Numbered from the stretch's first letter, positions 8,526 through 18,178 are shown. The stretch is 64,000 nucleotides of DNA from SURF-21 sp964529285 (GCA_964529285.1 CAZGWK010000003.1:62001-126000), one strand, 5' to 3'. Numbers and translations: made by a program. Notes: generated from the letters alone by a model not told the origin.

Positions 8526-8793
8526 CCCTCACTCCTCGCCGTTCAAAAAGCCCGGGCATCCGCATTCGAAACAGATTATACACACGCCCACTGTCATGCC
8601 TCCCGGGTTGATGAAGATACTTGATGCGATGGCGGCTGGAAAATCGCTATCCGGCCGCAAGGCCGGTGAAGAAAGCGCTGCGGCGTTTGGCCGGAAATAA
8701 CCGGCCCGCAATGCAAGGCCGGCCGCATAGGCTGGAGCCCGGCCAGAGGCCGGGCTCCATTTATGCTGATAATCGTCAGTTTAGCTTGTTTGC
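8526..8793. other. Intergenic region with GC-rich hairpins
   Basis: No gene is seen. The strongest structure is a hairpin at 8733-8757 (GGAGCCCGGCC paired with GGCCGGGCTCC around a short loop). It could end the betaine transporter transcript, although no T-run follows on the leftward strand. A second GGCCGG-rich palindromic patch lies at about 8655-8730. Confidence 0.45.
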
Positions 8794-9744
8794 CTACATA
8801 CCAAGCCAGCTGTCCACGAGGTCCTGGTTGGCGGGATCGCTCAACCACTCCTCGACCGCATCTTCCTCGAGGCCGGTGCCGTAATCCTCGATCACCAGCT
8901 TCTCCAGGGTTGCGAGAGCTTCATCGGACATCTCGAAGTTCTCCAGCCACTCCGCTACCTCGGCGAAGTCCGCGGAGAAACCATCCCTGGCGAGGACATG
9001 GAGTTCCTCAGCGCCCCCGTACAGTCCCTCAGGGTCCTCGAGGTCCTTGAGGTCGTAGGCCGCGTAAGCCCAATGGGGATGCCACAGCGTGACGATTATG
9101 GGCTCCTCGGCAGCATACGCGCGGTCCAGCTCGGCGAGCATGGTCGGGGTGCTTCCCTCAAGGAGGGTGTAGTCGTCAAGGCCGTAACCGGGTATGATCT
9201 CCTCACGCGTCAGGCGCGTGAGCCCGGCGCCGGGCTCGATCCCCACGATCTCTCCGCCGAACATCTCCGCATTGCCCTGGAGATCGGCGATGGTCGTGAA
9301 CTCCTCCAGGTAGGCAGGCACGGTGAGCTCCAGTGAGCCCTGGTCGTACCAGATCTTGATGTCCTCGAGCTGGCCGCCGTATTCCTCCCAGTAATCCTCG
9401 TGGGTCACCGGCAGCCAGGCATCGAAGAACAGATCAAGGTCTCCCGCAGCCAGCCCGGCATAGACCGGGGCTACGTCCAGCTGGGTGAGCTCGACCTCGT
9501 AACCCTCACCCTCCAGAATGTTCTTCCAGAGGTAGGTCACGGCTACGTCCTCGTCCCAGGGTATCCACCCTATTTCGATGGTACCCTTCTCCTCGGGCTG
9601 TACGCCGTTTCCGCCGTCACCATCACCATCATCTCCGCACGCCACTATGGCCAGCGAGAACGCGGCCAGCAGCATCACGGCAAGAACGGCGATGAGCATG
9701 CGCTTGGCGAAAAGCCCGAGCATTTCCCCTCTTCCTCTACTCAT
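8794..9744 (-). CDS. proX: Glycine betaine/proline-type ABC transporter, substrate-binding lipoprotein
   Basis: The 316-residue protein has a lipoprotein signal with its lipobox cysteine at about residue 36 (AIVACGDD). An acidic linker follows, then an OpuAC-type binding domain starting at TIEIGWIPWDEDVAVTYLWK. Segments LDLFFDAWLPVTHEDYW, GIEPGAGLTRLT and VTLWHPHWAYAAYDL supply tryptophans likely to box a quaternary ammonium group. It is the last gene of a proV-proW-proX operon. Betaine or a similar osmolyte is the likely cargo; carnitine or choline cannot be excluded. Confidence 0.93.
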   Translation of the reverse strand: MSRGRGEMLGLFAKRMLIAVLAVMLLAAFSLAIVACGDDGDGDGGNGVQPEEKGTIEIGWIPWDEDVAVTYLWKNILEGEGYEVELTQLDVAPVYAGLAAGDLDLFFDAWLPVTHEDYWEEYGGQLEDIKIWYDQGSLELTVPAYLEEFTTIADLQGNAEMFGGEIVGIEPGAGLTRLTREEIIPGYGLDDYTLLEGSTPTMLAELDRAYAAEEPIIVTLWHPHWAYAAYDLKDLEDPEGLYGGAEELHVLARDGFSADFAEVAEWLENFEMSDEALATLEKLVIEDYGTGLEEDAVEEWLSDPANQDLVDSWLGM

Positions 9745-9801
9745 ACACTCCTCCTTTCATCGAAGTCTGCCAAAAAAGCCAGACCTCTCCGCCGCACCAC
9801 C

Positions 9802-10773
9802 TCATGCGGTGCGAGCTCTTACCTCTACGCGGGTCCGGCCAAGAGAGGCCGTTATCCTATCCAGGAAAATAGCCAGTATCACTACGGCTATTCCACCCTC
9901 GAAACCCAAACCTATATCCAGCCTGGTAACGCCCCTGAACACAATGGCTCCCAGGCCTCCGGCTCCCACTATGCCCGCGATCACCACCATGGACAGGGCG
10001 AGCATTATCACCTGGTTGACCCCGGCCATGATGGTGGGCATGGCCAGCGGCACCTGTATGCTCCTTAATACTTTGAACGGCGGCGCTCCGAAGGCTTCCG
10101 CCGCCTCGACGACTTCCTTGTCCACCTGCCTGATACCCAGCTCCGTAAGCCTCACCGCGGGAGGCATGGCGAAGATCACCGTGGAGACGACGCCGGGCAC
10201 CTTGCCGATGCCGAAGAAGACGATGGCCGGAATGAGGTACACGAAGGCCGGCATGGTCTGCATAAAATCGAGGACGGGACGGAATATCGTGCTTGCCACC
10301 TCGTTCTTCCCCGCCAGGATGCCCATGGGGATGCCCATTGCCACGGCGATGATACTGGCCACCAGGACCAGCGAAAGGGTGGACATGGCGGCGTCCCACA
10401 TCAGCATGCTGTCGATGAACAGAAAGCCCAGGAAGGCGAAAATCCCGAAGGTGAAGCGGCGCAACTTCCAGCCTATCAGGCCGAAGATACCGCACATCAC
10501 CAGGGGCGGAGGCCACAGCAGCAGGTCTTCCAGCTTGTCGGTCATCCATTTGATGACCGTGCTGATGAGATTGAACAAGCCGCCCAGGTTGGTCGTGAGC
10601 CATTCTACGATCGATTCTATCCAATCCCCCAGCGGCACGCGGTACTGGAAAAAAATGAAGCCCAGCCCCGCCGTAACTACCAGCAGGACGACTGTCCTGA
10701 TAACCGCTTTCGCCCTCCGGGTCAGAAACGGCCCTTTTTCGACCTCCATGCTATCGACGGCTTTATCTACCAC
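9802..10773 (-). CDS. proW: Glycine betaine/proline-type ABC transporter, permease
   Basis: The 323-residue membrane protein has six or more hydrophobic segments. It carries the binding-protein-dependent permease core, including EAAEAFGAPPFKVLRSIQVP (the coupling loop that contacts the ATPase) and 'MAGVNQVIMLALSMVVIAGI', typical of ProW/OpuAB. The long N-terminal part with an extra amphipathic stretch is as in ProW. It ends 9 bp before proV's end side of the operon and precedes proX by 57 bp. Confidence 0.94.
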   Translation of the reverse strand: MVDKAVDSMEVEKGPFLTRRAKAVIRTVVLLVVTAGLGFIFFQYRVPLGDWIESIVEWLTTNLGGLFNLISTVIKWMTDKLEDLLLWPPPLVMCGIFGLIGWKLRRFTFGIFAFLGFLFIDSMLMWDAAMSTLSLVLVASIIAVAMGIPMGILAGKNEVASTIFRPVLDFMQTMPAFVYLIPAIVFFGIGKVPGVVSTVIFAMPPAVRLTELGIRQVDKEVVEAAEAFGAPPFKVLRSIQVPLAMPTIMAGVNQVIMLALSMVVIAGIVGAGGLGAIVFRGVTRLDIGLGFEGGIAVVILAIFLDRITASLGRTRVEVRARTA

Positions 10774-10782
10774 GCTGTCTCC

Positions 10783-12042
10783 CTACACGCTTTCCTCGCT
10801 GGATTTTTCCTCGCTTGCCTCGCCGTTCGATGAACTTTCTTCCTGCCTCTCACTGTTATTGACGGTGGGAATCTCGCCCAGGGCCAGGAGCAGTTTTACC
10901 CTGGGTATGACCCCCACCAGCCTGCCGTTCTCCACCACTGGCAGGGGCAACTTGCTCTCCGCCGAGGTGACCAGCAGCTCGGAAACGGGGGTATCGGGCT
11001 CCACGTAGGAGACGTCGTAATGCAGGATATTGTCCAGTTTCGACTCCCCTTTTTTCAGCGCCTGTATTACTTCCTCGTCCAGGGCCGCCCCGTACAGCCT
11101 CCGTTCCGGGCCGACCACGAAGAGGGCCGATACCTGGCGCTCGCGCATGGCCTTCAGGGCCGCCGACGGCCCCTCGCGGGCCAGTATGACCGCTATCGGT
11201 TCCTCCATTATCGAGGCTGCCGTGAGGACGCGCGAACGGTCGACGTCCTGGATAAAGGCCGCAACGTACTCCGTCGCCGGATACCTCAGGATATCCTCGG
11301 CGGTGCCTATCTGGTCTATACGCCCGCTCTTCATGATGGCGATGCGGTCTCCCAGGTACATGGCCTCGTTCAGATCGTGGGTTATAAAGACGATGGTCTT
11401 CTGTACCTTGTCCTGCAGATCGATGAGCTGCTCCTGCATCTCGCTGCGAATCAGGGGGTCCAAAGCGCTGAAAGCCTCGTCCATGAGCAGGATATCGGAG
11501 TCCGTGGCCAGGGCCCTCGCGAGGCCTACACGCTGCTTCATGCCGCCGGAAAGCTGGTCGGGGGTCCTGTCCTCCCAGCCCTCCAGGCCTACGAGCGCCA
11601 GGGCTTTCCTTGCACGCTTGTCGATCTCGCTCTTCTCCTCTTTCTTGACCTCCAGTCCCCAACCGGTGTTCTCCAGTACCGTGCGGTGGGGAAAAAGCGC
11701 GAAATGCTGGAACACCATGCTTACTTTGCGGGCGCGCAGCTCCCTGAGTTCCTTTGTACCCAGGGTCGTGACGTCGGTACCTTCGATGAGGACCGTGCCC
11801 GCCGTCGGTTCGTAGAGGCGGTTTATGCTGCGCACCAGGGTGGACTTTCCCGAACCGGAAAGGCCCATGACCACGAATATCTCCCCTTCCACAACGTCGA
11901 AGGAGACGTCCAGGACCGCGAGCACCGCGTCCGTCTTCTCGCACACTTCGTCGTCCGCCATGCCATCGCGCAGCATCTCGTACGCCCTATTGGCGTGTCT
12001 TCCGAATATCTTGTATATGCTTCTCAGCTCGATCTTGTTCAT
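10783..12042 (-). CDS. proV: Glycine betaine/proline-type ABC transporter, ATPase with CBS domains
   Basis: This 419-residue ATPase begins MNKIELRSIYKIFGRHANRA. It has Walker A (GLSGSGKST), the signature LSGGMKQRVGLARAL and Walker B (ILLMDEAFSALDP). The C-terminal part (about 280-400) has tandem CBS motifs, which in OpuA sense ionic strength or bind c-di-AMP, a notable point given disA nearby (family knowledge; binding here is inference). The ATG at 12042 matches ProV family starts; an in-frame ATG at 12120 adds 26 unrelated residues. It is the first gene of the operon. The tail after the CBS pair is low-complexity Ser/Glu. Confidence 0.94.
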   Translation of the reverse strand: MNKIELRSIYKIFGRHANRAYEMLRDGMADDEVCEKTDAVLAVLDVSFDVVEGEIFVVMGLSGSGKSTLVRSINRLYEPTAGTVLIEGTDVTTLGTKELRELRARKVSMVFQHFALFPHRTVLENTGWGLEVKKEEKSEIDKRARKALALVGLEGWEDRTPDQLSGGMKQRVGLARALATDSDILLMDEAFSALDPLIRSEMQEQLIDLQDKVQKTIVFITHDLNEAMYLGDRIAIMKSGRIDQIGTAEDILRYPATEYVAAFIQDVDRSRVLTAASIMEEPIAVILAREGPSAALKAMRERQVSALFVVGPERRLYGAALDEEVIQALKKGESKLDNILHYDVSYVEPDTPVSELLVTSAESKLPLPVVENGRLVGVIPRVKLLLALGEIPTVNNSERQEESSSNGEASEEKSSEESV

Positions 12043-12497
12043 GTCAGCGTACCACCGGGGATAGGGGTGTATTTGTCTGTGTATGCGAAAACAGGCAGCG
12101 GGGAAAGCAGATTCTTGCATGCATCTCGCGGTCTATTCAGGCATAGAATACGCGCTGACTCCTTCTTGCTTCTCCACCAAAGTATCCGGCTCGGGCTTTT
12201 GCTCCTATCAAAATAAAATGCCCATTCAGGCATAAAAACAAACTATTGAACATCGTTCCTAACCCCGATCGCTATATATTTTACACGACATAACTTGCTC
12301 AGCCAAGTGAAACAGGCAACGTGCCTGCTCGCCGGGCTATTTCCAGCAGATCAGGCAATGCGGAAATCCATTATGCCCCGCTCAGAAATATACCACATCG
12401 AGGCCGCCCGCAGCAGCGACCCGGCCATGCAACCGCCGCATGCTCTGCGTGTTACAATCCTTACAGGCGGCGACAGATATTTTAGGATGTGACGGGG
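12043..12497. promoter_or_regulatory. Divergent control region between proV and the flavoprotein gene
   Basis: 455 bp without a gene. It is partly AT-rich (12200-12300), as expected for promoters. The 11-mer ATTCAGGCATA occurs twice in direct orientation, at about 12135 and 12224. These could be operator half-sites for proV, but no clear -35/-10 pair was identified. Confidence 0.35.
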
Positions 12498-13133
12498 ATG
12501 AAGGTTCTGGGCATCGTGGGCAGCAAACGCAAGAAGGGCAACACGTCTATCCTGGTGCGCGAGGCCTTGCGGGCGGCGGAAGCGGGGGGAGCCGAGACCA
12601 CGCTCATCCACCTCTGCGATCTCGACATCCAGGGATGCAGGGGCTGCGAGAAGTGCGCCGAGACCCATAGATGCGTCATCGAGGACGATATGCAGGGGGT
12701 ATATCCCCTTCTTCTGGAGGGCGCCGCCTTGATCCTGGGTTCGCCCGTCCACTTCTACAACGTGTCCTCGGGTATGCAGGCATTTCTGGAGAGATGCTAC
12801 TGCCTGGAGGCTTTCTCAGCCGAGGACAGGTCCTGCTGGGTGGGCCTGATTGAGGCCCTGGGTGGCGCATATGCCGCCGTGGTGGTCGTCTTTGAACAGC
12901 ACGACGAGAGTTGCATGGGGCCGGCGGCCGACATCATGACCAGGACCCTCAACGATCTGGGCTACCGGGTCATAGACACCGTGGAAGCAAGCGGTCTGTG
13001 GTCTGCGGGAGAGGCCGCCGAAGACCGGGAAGCCCTGCGCAGGGCCAGGACGGCTGGCGAAAAGCTGGCCAGGATGCTCCGGCTCAGGAAGGAAACCGAA
13101 ACCCACTTCGGCGAGGAAAAACAGGGCTCTTAG
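12498..13133 (+). CDS. Iron-sulfur flavoprotein / NADPH-dependent FMN reductase family
   Basis: The 211-residue flavodoxin-like protein begins MKVLGIVGSKRKKGNTSILV, the phosphate loop that holds FMN. A compact cysteine motif CRGCEKCAETHRC (C-x2-C-x2-C-x5-C) matches archaeal-type iron-sulfur flavoproteins that carry a 4Fe-4S cluster. 'LGSPVHFYNVSSGMQAFLER' is the second flavin loop. It probably shuttles electrons or reduces small oxidants in anaerobes. An alternative GTG at 12489 exists; the ATG has GGATGTGACGGGG before it. It stands alone, divergent from proV and convergent with clpC. Confidence 0.85.
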   Translation: MKVLGIVGSKRKKGNTSILVREALRAAEAGGAETTLIHLCDLDIQGCRGCEKCAETHRCVIEDDMQGVYPLLLEGAALILGSPVHFYNVSSGMQAFLERCYCLEAFSAEDRSCWVGLIEALGGAYAAVVVVFEQHDESCMGPAADIMTRTLNDLGYRVIDTVEASGLWSAGEAAEDREALRRARTAGEKLARMLRLRKETETHFGEEKQGS

Positions 13134-13163
13134 AGATAGCTTGTGCCGATATCAATCTACATA

Positions 13164-13187
13164 GGGGAGGGGTGGATACCCCTCCCC
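13164..13187. terminator. Hairpin between the flavoprotein gene and clpC
   Basis: GGGGAGGGGT pairs perfectly with ACCCCTCCCC around a 4-nt loop. It sits between two convergent genes and may serve both strands, although T-runs are short. Confidence 0.6.
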
Positions 13188-13199
13188 CGCTTTACGCGC

Positions 13200-15674
13200 T
13201 CAGGTGGTCTGCAGGAGGTCGGCGCCGCTCTCCGGGGCCTCTACCTTCTCGAAGGTTATGCGTCCTTCCGCGTCGGTGGCGATGAGGATGGTCGAGCCAG
13301 GCAGGTATTCCTTGGCCAGTACCTTCTCCGAGAGAGGGTCCTCGATCAGTTTCTGGATGGCGCGGCGCAGGGGTCTCGCGCCGTACACCGGATCGTAACC
13401 CTCCGAAACCAGCGTTTCCCTGGCGTCGTCGGAGAGTATTATCTCAATCTCCTGCTCGGCAAGCTGTTCCTTTACCCGTTTCATGAGCAGGTCCACGATC
13501 TTCTTTATCTCGTTGTGGCTGAGTTCGTGGAAGACGATGACGTCGTCTATGCGGTTAAGCAACTCGGGCCGGAATGTCTTTTTCAGCTCCGAGAGCACGC
13601 GGTCCTTCATCTTGTCGTAATCCATTCCCGTATCTTTCTGGGTGGTGAAGCCGAGGGAGGTTCCCTTGCTGATGTCCCTGGCCCCCAAGTTGGAGGTCAT
13701 GATGACCACGGTATTGCGGAAGTCCACCTTGTGACCCTGGGAATCGGTAAGCCGGCCGTCCTCCAGAATCTGCAGGAGCATATTGAACGCGTCGGGATGC
13801 GCCTTCTCGATCTCGTCCAGGAGCACCACGCTGAAGGGCTTGCGGCGCACCGCCTCGGTGAGCTGTCCGCCCTCCTCGTACCCGACATAACCCGGAGGCG
13901 AGCCCACCAGCCGGGATACCGCATGTTTCTCCATGTATTCGGACATGTCGATCTGGATAAGCGCGGACTCGTCGCCGAAGAGGAACTCGGCCAGCGTGCG
14001 CGCCAGCTCCGTCTTCCCCACCCCGGAGGGTCCCAGGAAGATAAAGGAACCGCCGGGGCGCTTGGGGTCCTTGAGGCCGGCCCGGGTGCGGCGGATGGAA
14101 CGGGAAACCGCTATCACCGCCTCGCTCTGGCCCACCACGCGCTCGTGCAGTGCATCCTCCATGCGCAGCAGCTTGGTGCTCTCTTCCTCGGTGAGCTGGC
14201 TGACCGGGATACCAGTCCAGGAGGAGAGGATACCTGCGATGTCATCGTCGGTGACCTGCAGCTGATGGGAGCCGAGGGGTATCTTCCAATCCTCCTCGAG
14301 CTTATCCATCTCGCCGATTATCTCCTTCTCCTTGTCCCGCAAGCCGGCTGCTTTTTCGAATTCCTGTGCCGCTATGGCCGCCTGCTTTTCCTGGCGCACC
14401 TGCTGGAGCTTCTCTTCCAGTTCCCGGAAATCGGGCGGCGCGGTCATGGCATGTATGCGCAGGCGGGACGCGGCCTCGTCAATCAGGTCGATGGCCTTAT
14501 CCGGCAGGAAGCGGTCGGAGATATAGCGGCTGGCAAGCCTGGCCGCGGACACCAGGGCATCGTCGGTTATGGCCACGCGGTGATGCGCCTCGTAACGGTC
14601 CCGCAGACCCTTCAATATATCGATGGTGTGTTCCAGCGTCGGCTCTTCCACCATGATGGGCTGAAAACGCCGCTCCAGGGCCGCGTCCTTCTCCAGGTGC
14701 TTGCGGTACTCGTCCAGGGTGGTCGCCCCTATGGTCTGGAGCTCACCGCGAGCCAGTGCCGGCTTCAGGATGGAGGCGGCGTCTATGGCGCCCTCCGCCG
14801 CACCGGCGCCGACCAGGTTGTGCAACTCATCGATAAAGAGGATGATATCGCCGCGGCTGCGTATCTCCTTGACGACTTTCTTCAGGCGTTCCTCGAAGTC
14901 GCCGCGGTAGCGCGAGCCTGCCACCAGGGCACCCAGGTCCAGCGTATAGAGCTGTTTCCCGTTGAGCAGATGCGGTACCTCGTTGTTGACTATCTTCTGG
15001 GCGAAACCCTCGACCACCGCGGTCTTTCCCACCCCCGGCTCGCCGATAAGCACCGGGTTGTTCTTGGTGCGGCGGGATAGTACCTGCATCACCCGCTCTA
15101 TCTCTTTGTCACGCCCGATGACCGGGTCCAACTTGCTCTGGGTGGCCAGCTGCGTGAGATTGCGTCCGAACTGATCCAGGAGCAGGTTGCCCTGGGCCGG
15201 CGCCTCGCCGGCCGCCTGGGCCACTTCCTTGGTCCCCGCGGCACCCGTCAGGAGCTGCACGACCTGGTTGCGCACCCTGTCCAGGTCCGCTCCGAGCTTG
15301 GTCAACACCTGGGCCGCGACGCCCTCGCCCTCGCGGATGAGGCCCAAGAGAATATGCTCGGTACCTATATAATTGTGGCCCAGCTGCAACGCCTCCCGCA
15401 GGGATAACTCCAGGACTTTTTTAGCCCTCGGCGTGAAGGGGATATGCCCAGTGGGAGCCGAGCTGCCTCTTCCGATTATCTCCTCTACCTGACTACGTAC
15501 CGCCTCCAGGCTCATGCCCATGGACTCCAGGGCCTTGGCCGCCACACCCTCGCCCTCCTGTATCAATCCAAGGAGAAGGTGTTCGGTGCCTATATAATTG
15601 TGGTTGAGCATGCGGGCCTCTTCCTGGGCCAACACAACAACCCGCCTTGCCCGGTCTGAAAACCTCTGAAACAC
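13200..15674 (-). CDS. clpC: ClpC-type AAA+ unfoldase
   Basis: ClpC unfolds proteins and feeds them to ClpP. The 824-residue protein has the double N-terminal Clp repeat (MFQRFSDRARRVVVLAQEEA and its second copy), then AAA-1 with Walker A GEPGVGKTAVVEGF. A UVR/coiled middle segment at about 415-450 (AAIAAQEFEKAAGLRDKEKE) is typical of ClpC and not ClpB. AAA-2 follows with Walker A GPSGVGKTELART. The GTG at 15674 follows GGAGGGATAAGTA. In Bacillus clpC lies behind ctsR-mcsA-mcsB and before radA; here those regulators are absent and the betaine operon separates it from radA. Confidence 0.97.
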   Translation of the reverse strand: MFQRFSDRARRVVVLAQEEARMLNHNYIGTEHLLLGLIQEGEGVAAKALESMGMSLEAVRSQVEEIIGRGSSAPTGHIPFTPRAKKVLELSLREALQLGHNYIGTEHILLGLIREGEGVAAQVLTKLGADLDRVRNQVVQLLTGAAGTKEVAQAAGEAPAQGNLLLDQFGRNLTQLATQSKLDPVIGRDKEIERVMQVLSRRTKNNPVLIGEPGVGKTAVVEGFAQKIVNNEVPHLLNGKQLYTLDLGALVAGSRYRGDFEERLKKVVKEIRSRGDIILFIDELHNLVGAGAAEGAIDAASILKPALARGELQTIGATTLDEYRKHLEKDAALERRFQPIMVEEPTLEHTIDILKGLRDRYEAHHRVAITDDALVSAARLASRYISDRFLPDKAIDLIDEAASRLRIHAMTAPPDFRELEEKLQQVRQEKQAAIAAQEFEKAAGLRDKEKEIIGEMDKLEEDWKIPLGSHQLQVTDDDIAGILSSWTGIPVSQLTEEESTKLLRMEDALHERVVGQSEAVIAVSRSIRRTRAGLKDPKRPGGSFIFLGPSGVGKTELARTLAEFLFGDESALIQIDMSEYMEKHAVSRLVGSPPGYVGYEEGGQLTEAVRRKPFSVVLLDEIEKAHPDAFNMLLQILEDGRLTDSQGHKVDFRNTVVIMTSNLGARDISKGTSLGFTTQKDTGMDYDKMKDRVLSELKKTFRPELLNRIDDVIVFHELSHNEIKKIVDLLMKRVKEQLAEQEIEIILSDDARETLVSEGYDPVYGARPLRRAIQKLIEDPLSEKVLAKEYLPGSTILIATDAEGRITFEKVEAPESGADLLQTT

Positions 15675-15707
15675 TACTTATCCCTCCAAAATATTTCTCT
15701 ACAATTC

Positions 15708-15736
15708 ATACTAATTATTATTCTCGTTCCTTGCAA
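15708..15736 (-). promoter_or_regulatory. Predicted clpC promoter
   Basis: Leftward TTGCAA (15736-15731), a 17-bp spacer and TAGTAT (15713-15708). Transcription would start about 25 bp before the GTG. The rest of 15737-16022 holds no gene, and no CIRCE or CtsR-type heptad repeat was found in it. Confidence 0.5.
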
Positions 15737-16022
15737 AGACGTTTCGCCATGCGTTATCTCAAGTCCTCCGGCGAGCGTCTACCCTCGATGCACACCAACA
15801 TGGCTTTCCGTCTATCTAAATCGTCATCGCCCGGGCCTTACTTGAAGAACGGCCGGTCAGCGGCTCGTTCCGCGGTTCACACTATATATTATTCCCATAA
15901 ACGGGCTCCGGAACGCCAGCGGTCCCCATGAGATACGACGCCCCATCAGATGTATTGTTCCAGACATCTGCGCATATGCGAACTTATCGGCTGTTCTTTT
16001 TCGACGGGAGAAATCCTTCGGA

Positions 16023-17546
16023 TTATACGCCGCGCGGGGTCTCGGAGCGGAGGTGCGGGAAGAGTATGACTTCCCGTATGGAATGTGAGTCCGTGAGCAG
16101 CATCACCAGGCGGTCCACGCCGAGGCCGAGTCCTCCCGTCGGCGGCATGCCGAACTCGAGGGAGCGCAGGAAATCATGGTCCACGACATGCGCTTCTTCG
16201 TCGCCCCCCTCCCTCTGCCGGGCCTGTTCCTCAAAGCGTTCCCTCTGGTCCATAGGGTCTATGAGCTCGGAGAAAGCGTTGGCGATCTCGCGACCGGCCG
16301 CGATGAGCTCGAACCTCTCGGTCAGGAAAGGATCGTCGCGATGGGCCCGGGCCAGCGGGGATACCTCGCGCGGGTAATCCATGACCAGGGTCGGCTCCCA
16401 CAGGTTGGGCTCAACCAGCTTCTCGAAAAGCTCGGTGATGATCTTGCCGGCTCCCCATCCTTTTTCGAGGGGCAATTCGTGCTCTTCCGCAAGGGCGCGC
16501 AGTTCCCCTTGCGGCGTGTCCGCGCCTACCGTGCGGCCCGTCGCCTCGCATACCGCCTGCACGAGCGTAACGCGGCGCCACGGGGTCGCAAAGTCCAGGG
16601 GTTCGCCCTGGTAATCGAAGGCCAGCGATCCCTTCACCGACTGCACGACCTCCGTGAGCATTTCCTCCAGGAAACCAGCGAGGTCGAGGTAGTCCACGTA
16701 TGCCCAGTAGAACTCGAGCATGGTGAACTCGGGGTTGTGTTTGTAAGATATTCCCTCGTTACGAAAGTTGCGGTTTATCTCGTAGACCTTCTCCAGGCCG
16801 CCCACGATGCAGCGCTTGAGATAAAGCTCGGGAGCGATGCGCAGGTAGAGGTTCTCTCCCAGCGCCTGGTGGAAGGTGGTAAAGGGGCGGGCCGTGGCGC
16901 CGCCGGGGATGGGCTGCAGCATGGGGGTCTCCACCTCCAGGAACCCGCGCGCGTCCAGATAGCGGCGCAGCTCCTGTATGGCCTTTACCCTTACCATGAG
17001 GTTCTTCTTCACCTCGGGGTTGACCATGAGGTCCAGGTATCTCTGGCGGTAACGCAGCTCGATGTCCTTGAGGCCGTGCCATTTCTCCGGCAGGGGCCTG
17101 AGGCTCTTGCTCAGCAGCGCGAACGATGCGACCCTCACCGTGAGCTCGCCGCGCCTGCTTTTGAATACCGTTCCCTCCACGCCGATCCAGTCACCGATGT
17201 CAAGTTCCGCGAACATCTCGTATCGCTCGGCTCCCATGGAATCCACGGAGGCCATGATCTGCAGCCGGCCATCGCGGTCCTCGAGATCGGCGAAACATGC
17301 TTTGCCGTGACGGCGCAAGGCCATGATCCTGCCGGCCATGCTGGCGGTGTAATCGCTCTCCTCTCCGTTCGCGAGGGTCTCGAAGCGGTCGCGGATGTCG
17401 CATGAAAGATCGCTGCGCGGATATCTCAAGGCGTAGGGCTCTACGCCGCGCCTTCTCCAATCCTCCAGTTTCTCCAGGCGCCTCTTGACCAGGTCCCCTT
17501 CGTCCTGGAAAGCCGCGGGTTCCGTTTCATCGCCCAAATGATTCAC
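16023..17546 (-). CDS. lysS: Lysyl-tRNA synthetase, class II
   Basis: It charges tRNA-Lys. The 507-residue protein has an N-terminal OB-fold anticodon-binding domain (about 60-165). The class II catalytic core follows with motif 2 FRNEGISYKHNPEFTMLEFY and motif 3 PPTGGLGLGVDRLVMLLTDS. The signature SLRPLPEKWHGLKDIELRYR is characteristic of LysS. The GTG start lies 15 bp after greA, so greA-lysS form one unit, a common arrangement. Confidence 0.98.
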   Translation of the reverse strand: MNHLGDETEPAAFQDEGDLVKRRLEKLEDWRRRGVEPYALRYPRSDLSCDIRDRFETLANGEESDYTASMAGRIMALRRHGKACFADLEDRDGRLQIMASVDSMGAERYEMFAELDIGDWIGVEGTVFKSRRGELTVRVASFALLSKSLRPLPEKWHGLKDIELRYRQRYLDLMVNPEVKKNLMVRVKAIQELRRYLDARGFLEVETPMLQPIPGGATARPFTTFHQALGENLYLRIAPELYLKRCIVGGLEKVYEINRNFRNEGISYKHNPEFTMLEFYWAYVDYLDLAGFLEEMLTEVVQSVKGSLAFDYQGEPLDFATPWRRVTLVQAVCEATGRTVGADTPQGELRALAEEHELPLEKGWGAGKIITELFEKLVEPNLWEPTLVMDYPREVSPLARAHRDDPFLTERFELIAAGREIANAFSELIDPMDQRERFEEQARQREGGDEEAHVVDHDFLRSLEFGMPPTGGLGLGVDRLVMLLTDSHSIREVILFPHLRSETPRGV

Positions 17547-17561
17547 ACCCCGATTTCCGCG

Positions 17562-18083
17562 TCAGCGCTCGATATGCAGAATACGGTATTTCAATACCCC
17601 GGAGGGGACCTGTACCTCCACCACCTCGCCCGCCTTGTGCCCCATGATGGCCTTGCCCACCGGAGACTGGTCGGATATGCATCCATGGTCTCCACGCGCT
17701 TCGGCCGCGCTGACCAGACGCAGGTGCATCTCGTCGCCCCTCTCCATGTCCTCCAGGCGCACGGATGAACCTATGGTCACCCGAGAGAGATTGATCTCCT
17801 CTTCCCTTATCACGCGAGCGTTGTCCAGGGTGTTCTCGATCTCCATTATGCGGCCGTGTACGAAGGCCTGCTCGTGCTTGGCGTCGTCGTATTCCGAGTT
17901 CTCCGTGATATCGCCGAAAGCCCTGGCCTGCTCTATGCGCTTGGCCACCTCCCAGCGTTTCACGTTCTTGAGATGATCGAGCTCCTCCTGCAGCTTCTGA
18001 AAACCTCGCTCGGTAAGGACTATGTCGTCCTCCTTCTCCTCCCGGAATTCTCCAAGGTTCGGTTTTAATACTTTGTCTTCCAT
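17562..18083 (-). CDS. greA: Transcript cleavage factor GreA
   Basis: GreA rescues backtracked RNA polymerase by stimulating transcript cleavage. The 173-residue protein has the N-terminal coiled coil with the acidic tip GDITENSEYDDAKHEQA, which coordinates the catalytic Mg. The FKBP-like C-terminal domain follows, with 'SPVGKAIMGHKAGEVVEV'. About 18 extra residues precede the usual start (DIVLTERGFQKLQEEL). The ATG at 18083 follows AAAGGATGAGAAG. A strong promoter lies 67-95 bp upstream. Confidence 0.97.
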   Translation of the reverse strand: MEDKVLKPNLGEFREEKEDDIVLTERGFQKLQEELDHLKNVKRWEVAKRIEQARAFGDITENSEYDDAKHEQAFVHGRIMEIENTLDNARVIREEEINLSRVTIGSSVRLEDMERGDEMHLRLVSAAEARGDHGCISDQSPVGKAIMGHKAGEVVEVQVPSGVLKYRILHIER

Positions 18084-18149
18084 CTTCTCATCCTTTAACT
18101 GTTCGCACGATTCAGTGGGATTCCATGTGACATGAGATAACAAAATGCT

Positions 18150-18178
18150 ATTATAGGCCAGCCCGAAAGACCAGTCAA
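18150..18178 (-). promoter_or_regulatory. Predicted sigma-A promoter for greA-lysS
   Basis: Leftward TTGACT (18178-18173), a 17-bp spacer and perfect TATAAT (18155-18150). The predicted start is near 18143, giving a 60-nt leader. Confidence 0.75.

Noticed and set aside
13143..15080. A 645-codon open frame opposite clpC
   Set aside because: It is the antisense shadow of a GC-rich conserved gene; it has no domain and no credible start.
15675..16022. CIRCE, CtsR or HspR sites upstream of clpC
   Set aside because: None of their inverted or heptad repeat patterns is present; only a sigma-A-like promoter was found.
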